A stretch of 64,000 nt of DNA from Chloroflexota bacterium (GTDB lineage Bacteria; Chloroflexota; UBA11872), in NCBI GenBank assembly GCA_022821645.1, contig JAJEDE010000025.1, forward strand, positions 248,001-312,000. Reading direction: 5' to 3'. Positions 25,210-33,746 of the stretch are shown piece by piece (positions within the stretch are counted from its first letter, which is position 1; each line of letters begins with the position of its first letter). The translations under genes and the position numbers were made by a program. The notes under the pieces were generated by a model, which was not told the origin of the DNA, ran no database searches, and saw nothing but the letters and a program-made list of their open reading frames with translations.

Positions 25210-26147
25210 CGCGTCTCCGGTCCTGAGACCGGCGTGTCCGGCAGCGTGAGACCCGGGTTCGCGGCCGCGCGCTGAAAGTCCTCCGGCGGCGCTGCCGCCG
25301 CCAGCCAGCGACCGCCCGTCTCGTCCGCAAAGCCCAGCGTCCACGCGTGCAACATCACCCGGGCGCCCACCGGCCCGCCGTACGTCGCGTCGCCCGTGAT
25401 CGGGTGACCGATGGCCGCCAAATGCACCCGGATCTGGTGCGTGCGCCCGGTTACTGGACTCGCCTCCACCAGCGCCCTGCCGCCTGAACTGTCCAGCACC
25501 CGGTAGTTCGTCACGGCCGGCCGTCCCCGCCGCGCCACTGCCATCCGCGTCCGGTGCGTCGGGTGTCGCCCAATCGGCGCGTCAATGCGCCCCCGCGGCG
25601 GATCCGGTATCCCCAGCGCAATCAGCAGATACCGCTTGCGCACCTCTCGCTGTTCGAACGCCGTCGCCAGGCGCGCGTACATCGCCCGCGTGCGCGCGAT
25701 CACCACCACCCCCGAGGTGTCCTTGTCCAGCCGGTGCACGATGCCCGGACGCCGCGGATGCCCCACCCCCACAAGCTCCGGGTAGTGCGCCAGCACCCGG
25801 TGCGCCAGCGTCCCGCGGTTCGCCCCCGCGCCCGGGTGCATCACCATCCCCGCCGGCTTGTCCACCGCCACGAACCCGTCGGTCGTCAGTAGCCGCACCA
25901 GCGGCCCCGGCTCCGGCGCAAGCTCTGCCTCCACCGCCGGCAACTCGCCATCCACGATGTCCCCGTCTCGCAGCCGTCGCGACGGCGCCACGACCTGCCC
26001 GTTGACCCTCACCTGCCCGTCCCGGATCAGCCGCGCAGCCCTCGTCCGCGAAACCTCCTGCAACGACTCCGCCACAAACGCATCCAATCGCGCTCCACGC
26101 GCCGCGCCCGCATAGGTCAACTCGAAACGCTCCGCCGGGTCGGCCAT
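25206..26147 (-). CDS. RluA-family 23S rRNA pseudouridine synthase (RluD-like)
   Basis: 313 aa with an N-terminal S4 RNA-binding domain (about residues 16-75, LDAFVAESLQEVSRTRAARLI) and the RluA catalytic domain, whose motif HRLDKDTSGVVV carries the catalytic Asp near residue 142. The conserved GRTHQIRVHLAAIGHP follows. The S4 plus RluA layout matches RluD, but the exact uridine target cannot be told from sequence. Confidence 0.93.
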   Translation of the reverse strand: MADPAERFELTYAGAARGARLDAFVAESLQEVSRTRAARLIRDGQVRVNGQVVAPSRRLRDGDIVDGELPAVEAELAPEPGPLVRLLTTDGFVAVDKPAGMVMHPGAGANRGTLAHRVLAHYPELVGVGHPRRPGIVHRLDKDTSGVVVIARTRAMYARLATAFEQREVRKRYLLIALGIPDPPRGRIDAPIGRHPTHRTRMAVARRGRPAVTNYRVLDSSGGRALVEASPVTGRTHQIRVHLAAIGHPITGDATYGGPVGARVMLHAWTLGFADETGGRWLAAAAPPEDFQRAAANPGLTLPDTPVSGPETR

Positions 26148-26190
26148 TTCGGCTCGGGACTAGGTGAGGTGGAACCGCGGAGGGCGTCGC

Positions 26191-27063
26191 CTACCCATCA
26201 TTCTCCGCCCGCGACCTCACTTCGACTTCCCCAATTGACACGTACCCCTGGTGGCCCCCATTCGCCAGCAACCGCAGCACCACGTAGCGCGTCACCTCGG
26301 TTGGAATCTCGATCCGCACGCTCGGCGCCGGATCCAGCTCAGCCTGCCGGATGAACTTCATCCCGCTGGGATCCTCCCTCGGATCAACCTCCCGCGACGT
26401 AAACACCTGGAGCCGCCGCGGATAGCTGTCCGCCGGCTCGTCCGGGTGATTCATGATGTCGATCGTCGCTATCGGCGTCCGCAGGTTCATCTTCAGCACC
26501 ACGTCCTGCGGAAACCGCGCATCGCTCGAGCGCCAGGCTGCAAAGTCCGCTTCATTCAGGCCATCCACCAGCATTTCAGGACCGTGCCCCTCCTGCGCGC
26601 CCGCCGGCGAGTACGCCCGCCCGCCCACCGCCGAAGCCGAAACCAGCGCTCCCTTGCTGCGGTCGGCCCCATCGAACAGCAGCCGCATCTTCACCGCCAG
26701 GTCGCCCCGCAGGTCGCTCCCGTTCGACACGATGAACAGCTGCACCGCCATCAGCAACGACAGGAACAAGACGATGCCCACCGGCAGCCAGTTCCACGAA
26801 ATAACATTCCGGCGCAACGCCGTACGGTCCAGTTCGACTCTGCGTTCCAACTGTCCCTGGCAGACGTCGCACACGTAGCCCCAGTCCGAGTCGTTCAGCG
26901 CCTCGTCGCAGAACAGCCGCGCGCAGTGGTCGCAGCGCTGGGTGGCAACCCGTGTCGGATAGACGGTGCAGCGGTACAGCGCGAGTTCGCGCGCGCTCTC
27001 GGCAAAGATGCGGCGGCTCGGCGGACGTTTCGCCGGTTCGCCAACTCGCATCGCTGGACCCAT
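26191..27063 (-). CDS. Membrane protein with B-box-like zinc finger and discoidin-like domain
   Basis: 290 aa, not a recognised named gene. Residues 30-70 hold a Cys-rich knuckle (C..TQRCDHCARLFC...YVCDVC) like the B-box-type fingers seen in bacterial membrane proteins. A single hydrophobic segment (VGIVLFLSLLMAVQLFIV) follows at about 94-111. The extracytoplasmic remainder (about 130-285) looks like an F5/8 type C (discoidin) carbohydrate-binding fold: a WRSSDARFPQDVVLKM-like core and a C-terminal strand with GYVSIGEVEV. The topology suggests a zinc finger inside and a sugar-binding domain outside. Function unknown. Confidence 0.65.
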   Translation of the reverse strand: MGPAMRVGEPAKRPPSRRIFAESARELALYRCTVYPTRVATQRCDHCARLFCDEALNDSDWGYVCDVCQGQLERRVELDRTALRRNVISWNWLPVGIVLFLSLLMAVQLFIVSNGSDLRGDLAVKMRLLFDGADRSKGALVSASAVGGRAYSPAGAQEGHGPEMLVDGLNEADFAAWRSSDARFPQDVVLKMNLRTPIATIDIMNHPDEPADSYPRRLQVFTSREVDPREDPSGMKFIRQAELDPAPSVRIEIPTEVTRYVVLRLLANGGHQGYVSIGEVEVRSRAENDG

Positions 27064-27246
27064 CCGCCGCCGTTTCCCTGCGCGTGTGACGGTGTCCAGG
27101 ACTCGGCATCCCGCCGGCGCGCGTGTGTTCCGCGCCGCAAAGCGCAGCCTTGTCTCAATATACTCGTGTCATCCAACTCGCCGCCGCCGCGAACACTTCG
27201 GTCGTCGGTTGCTTTGTCTGTACCCCATCGCTCGAGGCGCCGTCTT

Positions 27247-27282
27247 CCCCCTCTCCCCATGGGCGAGGGTTGGGGTGAGGGT
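27247..27282. repeat. CCCTCTCCCC/GGGGTGAGGG intergenic repeat
   Basis: A GC-rich inverted sequence (CCCCCTCTCCCCATGGGCGAGGG followed by TTGGGGTGAGGG, split over 27247-27282) in the 290-bp gap between the zinc-finger protein and lepB. This is the type of short imperfect palindrome that occurs scattered between genes in many bacterial genomes. Only one copy was noticed in the window. Confidence 0.5.
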
Positions 27283-27354
27283 CTTCCGCGCACCCAACGA
27301 CGAGTGACCCCGGTCAGGCATTTCAGCCGCGTCGGCAATCTCCGCTGAGGCTCC

Positions 27355-27948
27355 ATGTTCAGCCGCAACAGCAACATCCTGCTCGAGATCGCCGAAACCG
27401 TCCTCCTCGCCGCCCTGATCTTCTTCGGCACTCGCCTGCTCGTGCAGAACTTCCTCGTCGAAGGCCCCAGTATGTCCCCCAACCTGGCCGACTCGGAGTT
27501 CCTGTTGGTCAACAAGCTCTCCTACCTCACGGAAGATCCGCGGCGCGGCGACGTCATCGTCTTCCGCTCCCCCCGCAATCCCGATGAAGACCTCGTCAAG
27601 CGCGTGATCGGACTACCAAATGACGAGGTCGAAATCCGGGCCGGACAGGTCTACGTCAATGGCCACGTTGTCGACGAGTCCAGCTACTTCCGCGGCCCGA
27701 TCGCCCGCGACACCCCGGCCCGGCGCGTGCCTGAGGACTCCTACTTCGTCATGGGCGACAACCGCCTGCAAAGCCGCGACTCGCGCGACATCGGCGCCGT
27801 GCCTCGCGCCTCAATCGTTGGGCAGGTCTGGCTGGTCTACTGGCCGCCCGGCAAATTCGGATTCCTGCCTGACGCCACCCCTGCCCTCGCGCCCGTTCCT
27901 GAGCGCCTGCCCTTCGTTGCGCCGCCCGCTGGAGCTGTGGGTCCTTAG
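27355..27948 (+). CDS. lepB: Signal peptidase I
   Basis: 197-aa membrane-anchored serine protease that removes Sec signal peptides. One N-terminal membrane helix (ILLEIAETVLLAALIFFG) is followed by box B VEGPSMSPNL with catalytic Ser39, box D RGDVIVFRSP leading to the general-base Lys82 (DLVKRVIGLP), and box E MGDNRLQSRDSRDIG. The 3' end overlaps the convergent HIT gene by four bases. Confidence 0.95.
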   Translation: MFSRNSNILLEIAETVLLAALIFFGTRLLVQNFLVEGPSMSPNLADSEFLLVNKLSYLTEDPRRGDVIVFRSPRNPDEDLVKRVIGLPNDEVEIRAGQVYVNGHVVDESSYFRGPIARDTPARRVPEDSYFVMGDNRLQSRDSRDIGAVPRASIVGQVWLVYWPPGKFGFLPDATPALAPVPERLPFVAPPAGAVGP

Positions 27949-28439
27949 CCCGGCCAGGCGTCGATCAATCGCCGCTTCGTCTGATCCAGCGTCTCCGGCA
28001 TCACCTTCACGTCCCCCGTCACCGGCATGAAATTCGTGTCGCCCGCCCAGCGCGGCACCACGTGGAAGTGCAGGTGGCTGGGAATCCCCGCGCCCGCCGC
28101 TGATCCCAGGTTCATCCCCACGTTATAGCCGTCCGGCGCAAACGCCTCCTGCAACGCCACCCGCGACTGCACCACCAGCGACATCAACTCCCCCGCCTCA
28201 TCCGGTTCCAGCTCGTCCAGATCCGCCACGTGCCGGTACGGCAGCGCCAGCACATGCCCGTTGTTGTACGGATACAGATTCAACGTCACGTACCCCAAAC
28301 GCCCCGCATGCACGATCAACTCCGGCAGTTCCTCCGCCAGCTCCACCGCCACGCAAAACGGACATCCCCCATCGTCCCGCTTCTCCCCCCGCACATACGC
28401 CATCCGCCACGGACTCCACAAACGCTGCGAAGGCACCAC
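27945..28439 (-). CDS. HIT-family hydrolase/phosphorylase (Ap4A-type)
   Basis: 164 aa with the histidine triad HLHFHVVPRW near residues 121-130 and an N-terminal CPFC motif. The N-terminal SPWRMAYV motif places it with the FHIT-like Ap4A phosphorylase/hydrolase group known from actinobacteria. It would cleave dinucleoside polyphosphates; substrate inferred only from family. Confidence 0.9.
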   Translation of the reverse strand: MVPSQRLWSPWRMAYVRGEKRDDGGCPFCVAVELAEELPELIVHAGRLGYVTLNLYPYNNGHVLALPYRHVADLDELEPDEAGELMSLVVQSRVALQEAFAPDGYNVGMNLGSAAGAGIPSHLHFHVVPRWAGDTNFMPVTGDVKVMPETLDQTKRRLIDAWPG

Positions 28440-28561
28440 CCACTCCGGCTGAAGAGGCGGCAGACGGCCCGCCGCAAGTGCTGGCCGTGATATTACCGGC
28501 GGGTCGTCCGCCAGAACTTCGATAGCGGCGCCAGCCTGCGCACTTGCTACGATTCGCTCCC

Positions 28562-29770
28562 ATGAGCCTGCAAGCCCACTACAGCCCCGTCGCCCAGGCG
28601 ATGGAGCAAAACCCGCTGCGCCCCAGTTGGACCATGCAGCGGCCCGGCCTCATCAGCCTGGCCTACGGCTTCCCCGATTCCGCCAGCTTCCCCTACGACG
28701 AGTTGGCCGATACAACCGCCGAGCTCATGGCCGACCACAACGCCGAGGCCCTCCAATACGGCCCAGTCTCCGGCCCCGAACCGCTGCGCAGCTTCCTGGC
28801 CGAGTGGGTAAGCGCCACCGAGGGGCTGGACGTCGGCCCCGACAACATCATGATCACCAGCGGCGCCTCCCAGGGCATCGCCCTCGCCGCCCGGCTGCTC
28901 GTTCCGCCCGGCGGAACCGTCATCGTCGAGTCGCCCACCTTCATCGGCGCCCTCTGGTTCTTCCGCGGTCTCGGCATCAACGTCGTCGGCGTGGACACCG
29001 ACGCCCAGGGCATCGTCCCCGGCGCGCTGCGCGAAACGGTCACCCGCCAGCGCCAGGCCGGCGCCCACGTCTCCCTCGTCTACACCATGCCCACCGTCCA
29101 CAACCCCGTCGGCTTCAATTCCCCCGTGGAACGCCGCCAGGCGCTGGCCGAGGTCGGCGAGGAGCTTGACCTGGTCTTCCTGGAAGACGACGCCTACGGC
29201 GACCTCATCTTCGAAGGCGACCGCCCCCCGGCCCTTTACTACATTGCCGGCAAAGAGCGCGTCATCAAGCTGGGAACCCTCTCCAAGCTCGTCGCCGGCG
29301 GCATGCGCCTGGGCTGGGCCGTCGCCGAGCCCGACGACATCTCCCGCATGTGCGGCCTCAAGGCCGACAGCGCCACCAGCCCCTTCGCCGCCTGGGTCAC
29401 CGGCGCCTACCTGCAAAGCGGCGCCCTGGCCAAGCGCCTGCCCTCCCTGCTGGACCTCTACCGCAGGCGTCGCGACGCCATGCTCCAGGAACTCGCGCCG
29501 CTCCGCGACCTCGGCTGCAACTGGATCACCCCCGTCGGCGGCTTCTTCATCTGGCTCGAGCTTCCCGAAGGCGCCGACAGTGAGGCCATCCGCGAACGCG
29601 CCGAAGAAAACGGCGTCACCTACCTCGCCGGCCACCACTGCTTCGCCCACGACCGCAACCGCCGCTGCATCCGCCTCGCCTACAGCTACATCCCCGAAGA
29701 CCAACTCCGCCAAGGCACCCGCCGCCTCGTCCAAACCCTCCAAACCGAACTCGCACCAGCCGCTAACTAA
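28562..29770 (+). CDS. PLP-dependent aminotransferase, class I/II fold (2-aminoadipate transaminase-like)
   Basis: 402-aa fold-type-I enzyme. Seen: YGFPDSASFP near the start, LQYGPVSGPEPLR, the aspartate and tyrosine of DDAYGDLIFEG, and the Schiff-base lysine of LGTLSKLVAGGMRLGW at about residue 242. This subgroup (MocR/LysN-like catalytic domain without a DNA-binding part) includes 2-aminoadipate and broad-range aminotransferases, so the substrate is open. ATG 28562 was chosen over an upstream TTG. Confidence 0.88.
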   Translation: MSLQAHYSPVAQAMEQNPLRPSWTMQRPGLISLAYGFPDSASFPYDELADTTAELMADHNAEALQYGPVSGPEPLRSFLAEWVSATEGLDVGPDNIMITSGASQGIALAARLLVPPGGTVIVESPTFIGALWFFRGLGINVVGVDTDAQGIVPGALRETVTRQRQAGAHVSLVYTMPTVHNPVGFNSPVERRQALAEVGEELDLVFLEDDAYGDLIFEGDRPPALYYIAGKERVIKLGTLSKLVAGGMRLGWAVAEPDDISRMCGLKADSATSPFAAWVTGAYLQSGALAKRLPSLLDLYRRRRDAMLQELAPLRDLGCNWITPVGGFFIWLELPEGADSEAIRERAEENGVTYLAGHHCFAHDRNRRCIRLAYSYIPEDQLRQGTRRLVQTLQTELAPAAN

Positions 29771-29779
29771 GCCCGGCCA

Positions 29780-29808
29780 CGCTCAACGCGCTGAGCGAGC
29801 TAGCTCGC
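29780..29808. terminator. Possible bidirectional hairpins between convergent genes
   Basis: Two overlapping inverted repeats lie between the aminotransferase and the convergent LivJ-like gene: CGCTCA/TGAGCG with a six-base loop, and the 14-bp palindrome GCGAGCTAGCTCGC that covers the LivJ-like stop codon. There is no T-run, so termination is only inferred from position. Confidence 0.3.
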
Positions 29809-31014
29809 GGACGGCGTGCGCAGCACCCGGTGGCCCAGGTTCTCCTCCGTCCGCTCGGCCACCGGCAGGACTTCGATCACCACGTGGGAAATCCCAACCA
29901 CGTCCCCGTTCTCGTCAAAGCTGTAGTCGTCGCCGATGGCCCCGCTCCAGGTCAGGCCGTTCAGGCAATCCCGGAACCCCTCGGCGTCCTGGTCGTCATT
30001 GGTCTGCCGCAGGCATTCGGCGGCGATGTACACGCCGTCGTATGCCGAGCCTTGGAACCAGGGCCACGGCGCAACGCCGCCGAAGCGGTCCTTGAACTTC
30101 GTCAGGAACTCCGTGCCGGTCGAAGTGTTCAGCTCGGGATCCGGAACAATGGCTTTCAGGCCCGTCGCATGCTCGCCGGCGATTTCCAGGGAGTTGGGCC
30201 CCGTGGGCACCACTTCCGAGTAAATGGGACCGTCGTAGCCCAGCTCGCGGGCCTGCTTGATGATGGTGCCACCGGAGATCTCGCCTTGCGCGGCCAGGAA
30301 CATCGCGTCCGCGTCGACACGCAGCAGCTTCGAGAGTTGACTGCGAAAGTCGATCGCGTCCGAGGGATAGCTCTCCGCCGCCGCCACCCTACCGCCCAGC
30401 CGCTCGAACTCCGCCACGGCCGCTCGACGACTCCCCTCCGCGTAGTCCGTGGCTTCGCTGATCGTCACAATCGTCCGAACGCCGCTGGCCCAGAGCAGGT
30501 TGCCGACGTCCGTGCCCGCCTTCTGTGAACTGATGGCCGTCCGGAAAATGTAGTCGCCTGCGCCGGTGATGTCGGGACTCGTCGCAGACGGCGAAAACAG
30601 GATCACGCCGTCCTTCTCCGCCAGCGGAGCGGCGCCCAGCGTGGCCCCGCTGCACGTCGCGCCCAGGATGATCTTGACTCCCTCCACGTCGGTCAGCCGC
30701 TGGTAGGCGGCAATCGCATCCGTGGACGTGCATTTGGAGTCCTCGATCACCAGCTTCAGCATCCGCCCGTTGATCCCGCCCGCCGCGTTGATCTCCTCCA
30801 CCGCCAGCAGCTTGGACCGCGACAACGGAATCCCATACGACTCGCCAACTCCCGTCAACGAATCCAGCGCCCCAATCACAAACGGCGCCTCCGGCGCAGC
30901 GGGTTCGGCGGCGGCCGTTCCTGCGGGTCCCGTCCCGGAATCCTCGCCGCACGCCACCACCAGCAAAGCCAACACGCAGACCAAAACCATCCGCGCCCAG
31001 GAGTTAATCCGCAC
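29800..31014 (-). CDS. ABC transporter substrate-binding lipoprotein (LivJ/Peripla_BP_6 type)
   Basis: 404 aa. A GTG at 31014 gives an n-region (VRINSWAR), a hydrophobic stretch and a lipobox LLVVAC, so the mature protein would be lipid-anchored outside the membrane. The mature part matches type-I periplasmic-binding proteins for branched-chain amino acids or amides (IGALDSLTGVGESYGIP, GATCSGATLGAAPLAE, VVPTGPNSLEIAG). No livHMGF permease or ATPase genes adjoin it, so the transporter partners must be elsewhere. The frame is open to 31056, but that would bury the signal. Confidence 0.88.
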   Translation of the reverse strand: MRINSWARMVLVCVLALLVVACGEDSGTGPAGTAAAEPAAPEAPFVIGALDSLTGVGESYGIPLSRSKLLAVEEINAAGGINGRMLKLVIEDSKCTSTDAIAAYQRLTDVEGVKIILGATCSGATLGAAPLAEKDGVILFSPSATSPDITGAGDYIFRTAISSQKAGTDVGNLLWASGVRTIVTISEATDYAEGSRRAAVAEFERLGGRVAAAESYPSDAIDFRSQLSKLLRVDADAMFLAAQGEISGGTIIKQARELGYDGPIYSEVVPTGPNSLEIAGEHATGLKAIVPDPELNTSTGTEFLTKFKDRFGGVAPWPWFQGSAYDGVYIAAECLRQTNDDQDAEGFRDCLNGLTWSGAIGDDYSFDENGDVVGISHVVIEVLPVAERTEENLGHRVLRTPSAS

Positions 31015-31271
31015 GTCACCTCGCTGACTGAGAGCGGTCCGCCCGCGACGGGCCATTCTATGGAGCTGTCAGAGAGGCTCGGCCAAACCTATCGAGCAAC
31101 GGCTTGAAAGCAATTCCTGGTGACTTCGCCATGCGAACGGCTGCCGGCAACCATCGGTTCGGCGAACATCTTTCCCCGCCCGTCCGAACCACAACGACCA
31201 TCGGGACTCGGACGCCGCCGGCTTCGCGCCCATGGCACGTCGCGTGGGGCGCTGGATCTGACCCTTGTCCG

Positions 31272-32450
31272 CTAGTGATCCGCGCCGATTCGGGCCAGTT
31301 CCCGTGGAAGCCACTCTGGATAGCGTAGGTCCATCGGCGCCGGATCCGGCTCACCCAAGCCGGCCTGCGTCCGCGCCTGCAGCAATGGATGTGCGCCTCG
31401 ACCCATCGGAAATTGCACTCGGCGCTCGGTGAAATGCGATTCCCACGCCCCCAGCAGCATCTCCATCACGGCCAGGCCTTCTTCGCCGCTGTTCTCGTGC
31501 GGTCGATCTTGATCGAGCGCATGGACCGTCTCATCGGCCATCCACAAATCGCCTCCCGGCTCATCCAGGTAGTCCACCCCGTGCAGGATTCGGTCGGCGG
31601 GCGTAAGCGCCAGCAATTCCCAGTTGACGTCCTCAACCCGCCAGTCGCGCCCGCGGCGCACCTGCATGTTCATTTGGTTGTAGAGGCAGATGGCGCCGTC
31701 TTCGCCGTAGATCTTGATGTGGCCCCAGCCGCGGTTGGACTCGCTGCGCCGGTGAAACTCGGCAAATACGGTCCCGCCACCTTCGAAGTCATACACCGCC
31801 GAGATGTTCTCGCCCGCAATCCACCCAAAGCCATACGGTCCGGCGATCACGCCTTCCGGACCGGTGGGTTCGCCAGCGGTGGTGCAGATGGCCGAGACGC
31901 TGCGCGCCCGGCCAAGGAAAGCGCGCGTGCCATTCAGGCGGTGGGTCCCGATGTTCATGAGGTCATAACCGCCGTAGTAGCCCTTGCCCCGGAGCTTGAT
32001 CGTCGTGATCGGTCCGATCTCACCGGCCTCGATCATGCGCGTGGCTACTCGAAAAGGTGGCGTACAGCGGAATTGATGGTGAACGGCGAGCAGCGTGCCG
32101 GTTCGAGCCGCCGCAGCCACCATGCGATCGGCATCGTCGAGACTGGTGGCCATCGGCTTCTCCACATCGATCGCGCGCGGCGGTCGGTGCGCCAAAACCC
32201 CCATCGTCAACGGCGCATGCAGATCGGTGCGTGTGGGAATGCTGACAATGTCGGGGTCCTCCCGGTCGAGCATCGCTCGGTAGTCACCATACGTCCGCTC
32301 CACGCCGAGTTCCTGCGAGGCGTGCGCCAGCCGTGCGGCGTCCATGTCACACAGCGCCACGAGGTCGATACGTGGGTGCTGACGATAGGCGCGGCCGTGC
32401 TTGAGGCCACGAGGGCCAACACCCAGGATTGCCGCACGATACGTCGCCAT
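31272..32450 (-). CDS. Gfo/Idh/MocA family oxidoreductase
   Basis: 392-aa NAD(P)-dependent dehydrogenase. The Rossmann start is AILGVGPRGLKHGRAY, the family motif EKP is in DVEKPMATS near residue 100, and the C-terminal domain contains NIGTHRLNGTRAFLG with the catalytic-type His. ATG 32450 has GGAGG at eight bases. Likely acts on a sugar or cyclitol; the substrate is unknown. Its neighbour is a broken sugar-binding protein gene, which fits a lost catabolic cluster. Confidence 0.87.
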   Translation of the reverse strand: MATYRAAILGVGPRGLKHGRAYRQHPRIDLVALCDMDAARLAHASQELGVERTYGDYRAMLDREDPDIVSIPTRTDLHAPLTMGVLAHRPPRAIDVEKPMATSLDDADRMVAAAARTGTLLAVHHQFRCTPPFRVATRMIEAGEIGPITTIKLRGKGYYGGYDLMNIGTHRLNGTRAFLGRARSVSAICTTAGEPTGPEGVIAGPYGFGWIAGENISAVYDFEGGGTVFAEFHRRSESNRGWGHIKIYGEDGAICLYNQMNMQVRRGRDWRVEDVNWELLALTPADRILHGVDYLDEPGGDLWMADETVHALDQDRPHENSGEEGLAVMEMLLGAWESHFTERRVQFPMGRGAHPLLQARTQAGLGEPDPAPMDLRYPEWLPRELARIGADH

Positions 32451-32520
32451 TACCACACCTCCAGGTCACAACCTGGACCTACCAGCGGATCAGGTCCAGC
32501 ACGTCGCGGACCGCTGCCGA

Positions 32521-33207
32521 CTAGCGCGGCACGTCGCCCTTGTCCAGCTGCTCTTGCCAGCGGGCCAGCATGCGGTTGACCTTTTCCCCGGCATCGAGCA
32601 TGGACTGTACCGGATCGGCTTCACCGACAAGCGCTTTGTCCAGCAGGTCGTTGATAAGGAGCCACGATTCACCTTCGATGTGCCGCTGATACGTACCGCC
32701 GTTGAGCAGGTTCACCTAAGACAGCGTCCCTGCGGCGGCCTCGATCGCAATCTTCTCGTAAAAAATGTGGTTCTGCGGGATGAACTTGATCTTGATGTCG
32801 GGCCGCTCAACCGCAAATCGCTCGATCGCCCAACTCATCGCCTTCCCACGGGGAGCGGACGTGTGATCAGTGGCGAATTCGATCTTCACGGTTCGCTGTT
32901 CGGGCTGGGCCTCCACCATGACTTGAACTTCGCGGGTGACGACTTTTTCGACGACCGTCTCGCGTTCGACGATCTGTGTCACGACGCGTTCGACCGGCAC
33001 CTCGACCTGCTGGGTCACGACCTTCTCTTGCGTCACGGTCCGTTCAACTGGGACTTCCCTGACCTCGGTCTCGCGGACGATCTTCTCGACCGGGACTTCC
33101 TTTGTAATGATCTGAGGCTCGGCCTCGCCGCAGGCCGCCAGCGCCGCAACGCCCGCTGCGCTTACGCCCAACCCGCCGGCGATTCGCAGCAACTGACGCC
33201 GGGTCAT
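32521..33207 (-). pseudogene. Internally deleted extracellular solute-binding protein
   Basis: The 5' part (33207-32716) encodes a twin-arginine-like lipoprotein signal (MTRRQLLRIAGGLG ... ALAAC), then about 60 residues of Val/Glu repeats (KEVPVEKIVRETEVREVPVE type) and the first strand of a family-1 solute-binding domain, ending at EAAAGTLS and an in-frame TAG. The frame continues after the TAG into a typical solute-binding C-terminus (YQRHIEGESWLL...NRMLARWQEQLDKG, 32715-32521). About 250-300 codons of the middle domain are missing, so this is a deletion remnant that cannot make a working transporter subunit. Confidence 0.8.
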
Positions 33208-33746
33208 TCGCGAGTCCTTGCGCCTAGCGAACGCCTCCCCCCTCCACGTGCCGCATCCACTCGACGCCCTAGGCCAAGCTGCGATGCGGTCACGAAAACT
33301 TCAACTGCGAATCTCACGGCTCCGAGGCATCCCTGAGGCACCGCTCAGCTAAGGGAATCCGCCGGTAGACGTCGCTCCCTACCGTCTCCGCCCCTGCCAG
33401 ATCGACTCCCTGAACCCCGCAGCTAACTTGCGCTCGCCGCCGCCGCCGCTACCGCCTTCAACCCCACCGTCGCCGCCGTCCACTCAATCCCCGCCGATGC
33501 CCAGGCCAGCCATGCCCCGCACTTGATTCGCCGATCCCGATCCTTTGCTGGAGACAATATGTGGGCACGCCTCATTCCGCACTGCGCGCCCGACTGGCCG
33601 GCGGCGGTCTGCCTGCCCGAGACCATTTGAAGCGTTGATCCCGGCTCTGTCTAAGGACCTTTCTTGCACCGTCCCCAGAACCGCATTGAGCAAGGACTAC
33701 CGTTCTCGATCGGCCAAGGCGACCAGGTCGAGAAATAGGGCAGGGA
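33208..33746. other. Non-coding stretch containing one fabH-end repeat
   Basis: About 540 bp between the broken solute-binding gene and the giant helicase. No credible gene was seen on either strand; short open frames lack family motifs. The only recognisable element is the fabH 3'-end copy at 33430-33511, within which the frame still encodes AGIEWTAATVGLKAV as in fabH. Confidence 0.6.
33430..33511 (-). repeat. fabH 3'-end direct repeat, distal copy (A)
   Basis: 82 bp aligned without gaps to the true fabH end at 41921-42002; counted by hand, 74 of 82 bases match. The conserved frame reads LAWASAGIEWTAATVGLKAV on the minus strand, same orientation as fabH. It lies just beyond the 3' end of the giant helicase gene and forms the outer boundary of the accessory region. 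Confidence 0.85.

Noticed and set aside
25217-25232. CCGGTC/GACCGG hairpin at the tatC/pseudouridine synthase junction as a terminator
   Set aside because: It lies inside the coding region of the convergent gene and has no T-run on either strand.
28547-29743. 398-residue open frame antisense to the aminotransferase
   Set aside because: Low-complexity Gly/Ala/Val/Asp composition and exact overlap with a well-supported gene: a GC-rich codon-bias shadow. Similar long antisense frames at 14446-16086, 5123-6082 and 46815-48584 were dropped for the same reason.
33246-33284. Possible fourth decayed copy of the fabH-end repeat
   Set aside because: Only short matching blocks (CCACTCGA and AGGCCAAGC-like) with a gap; cannot be told from chance in GC-rich DNA.
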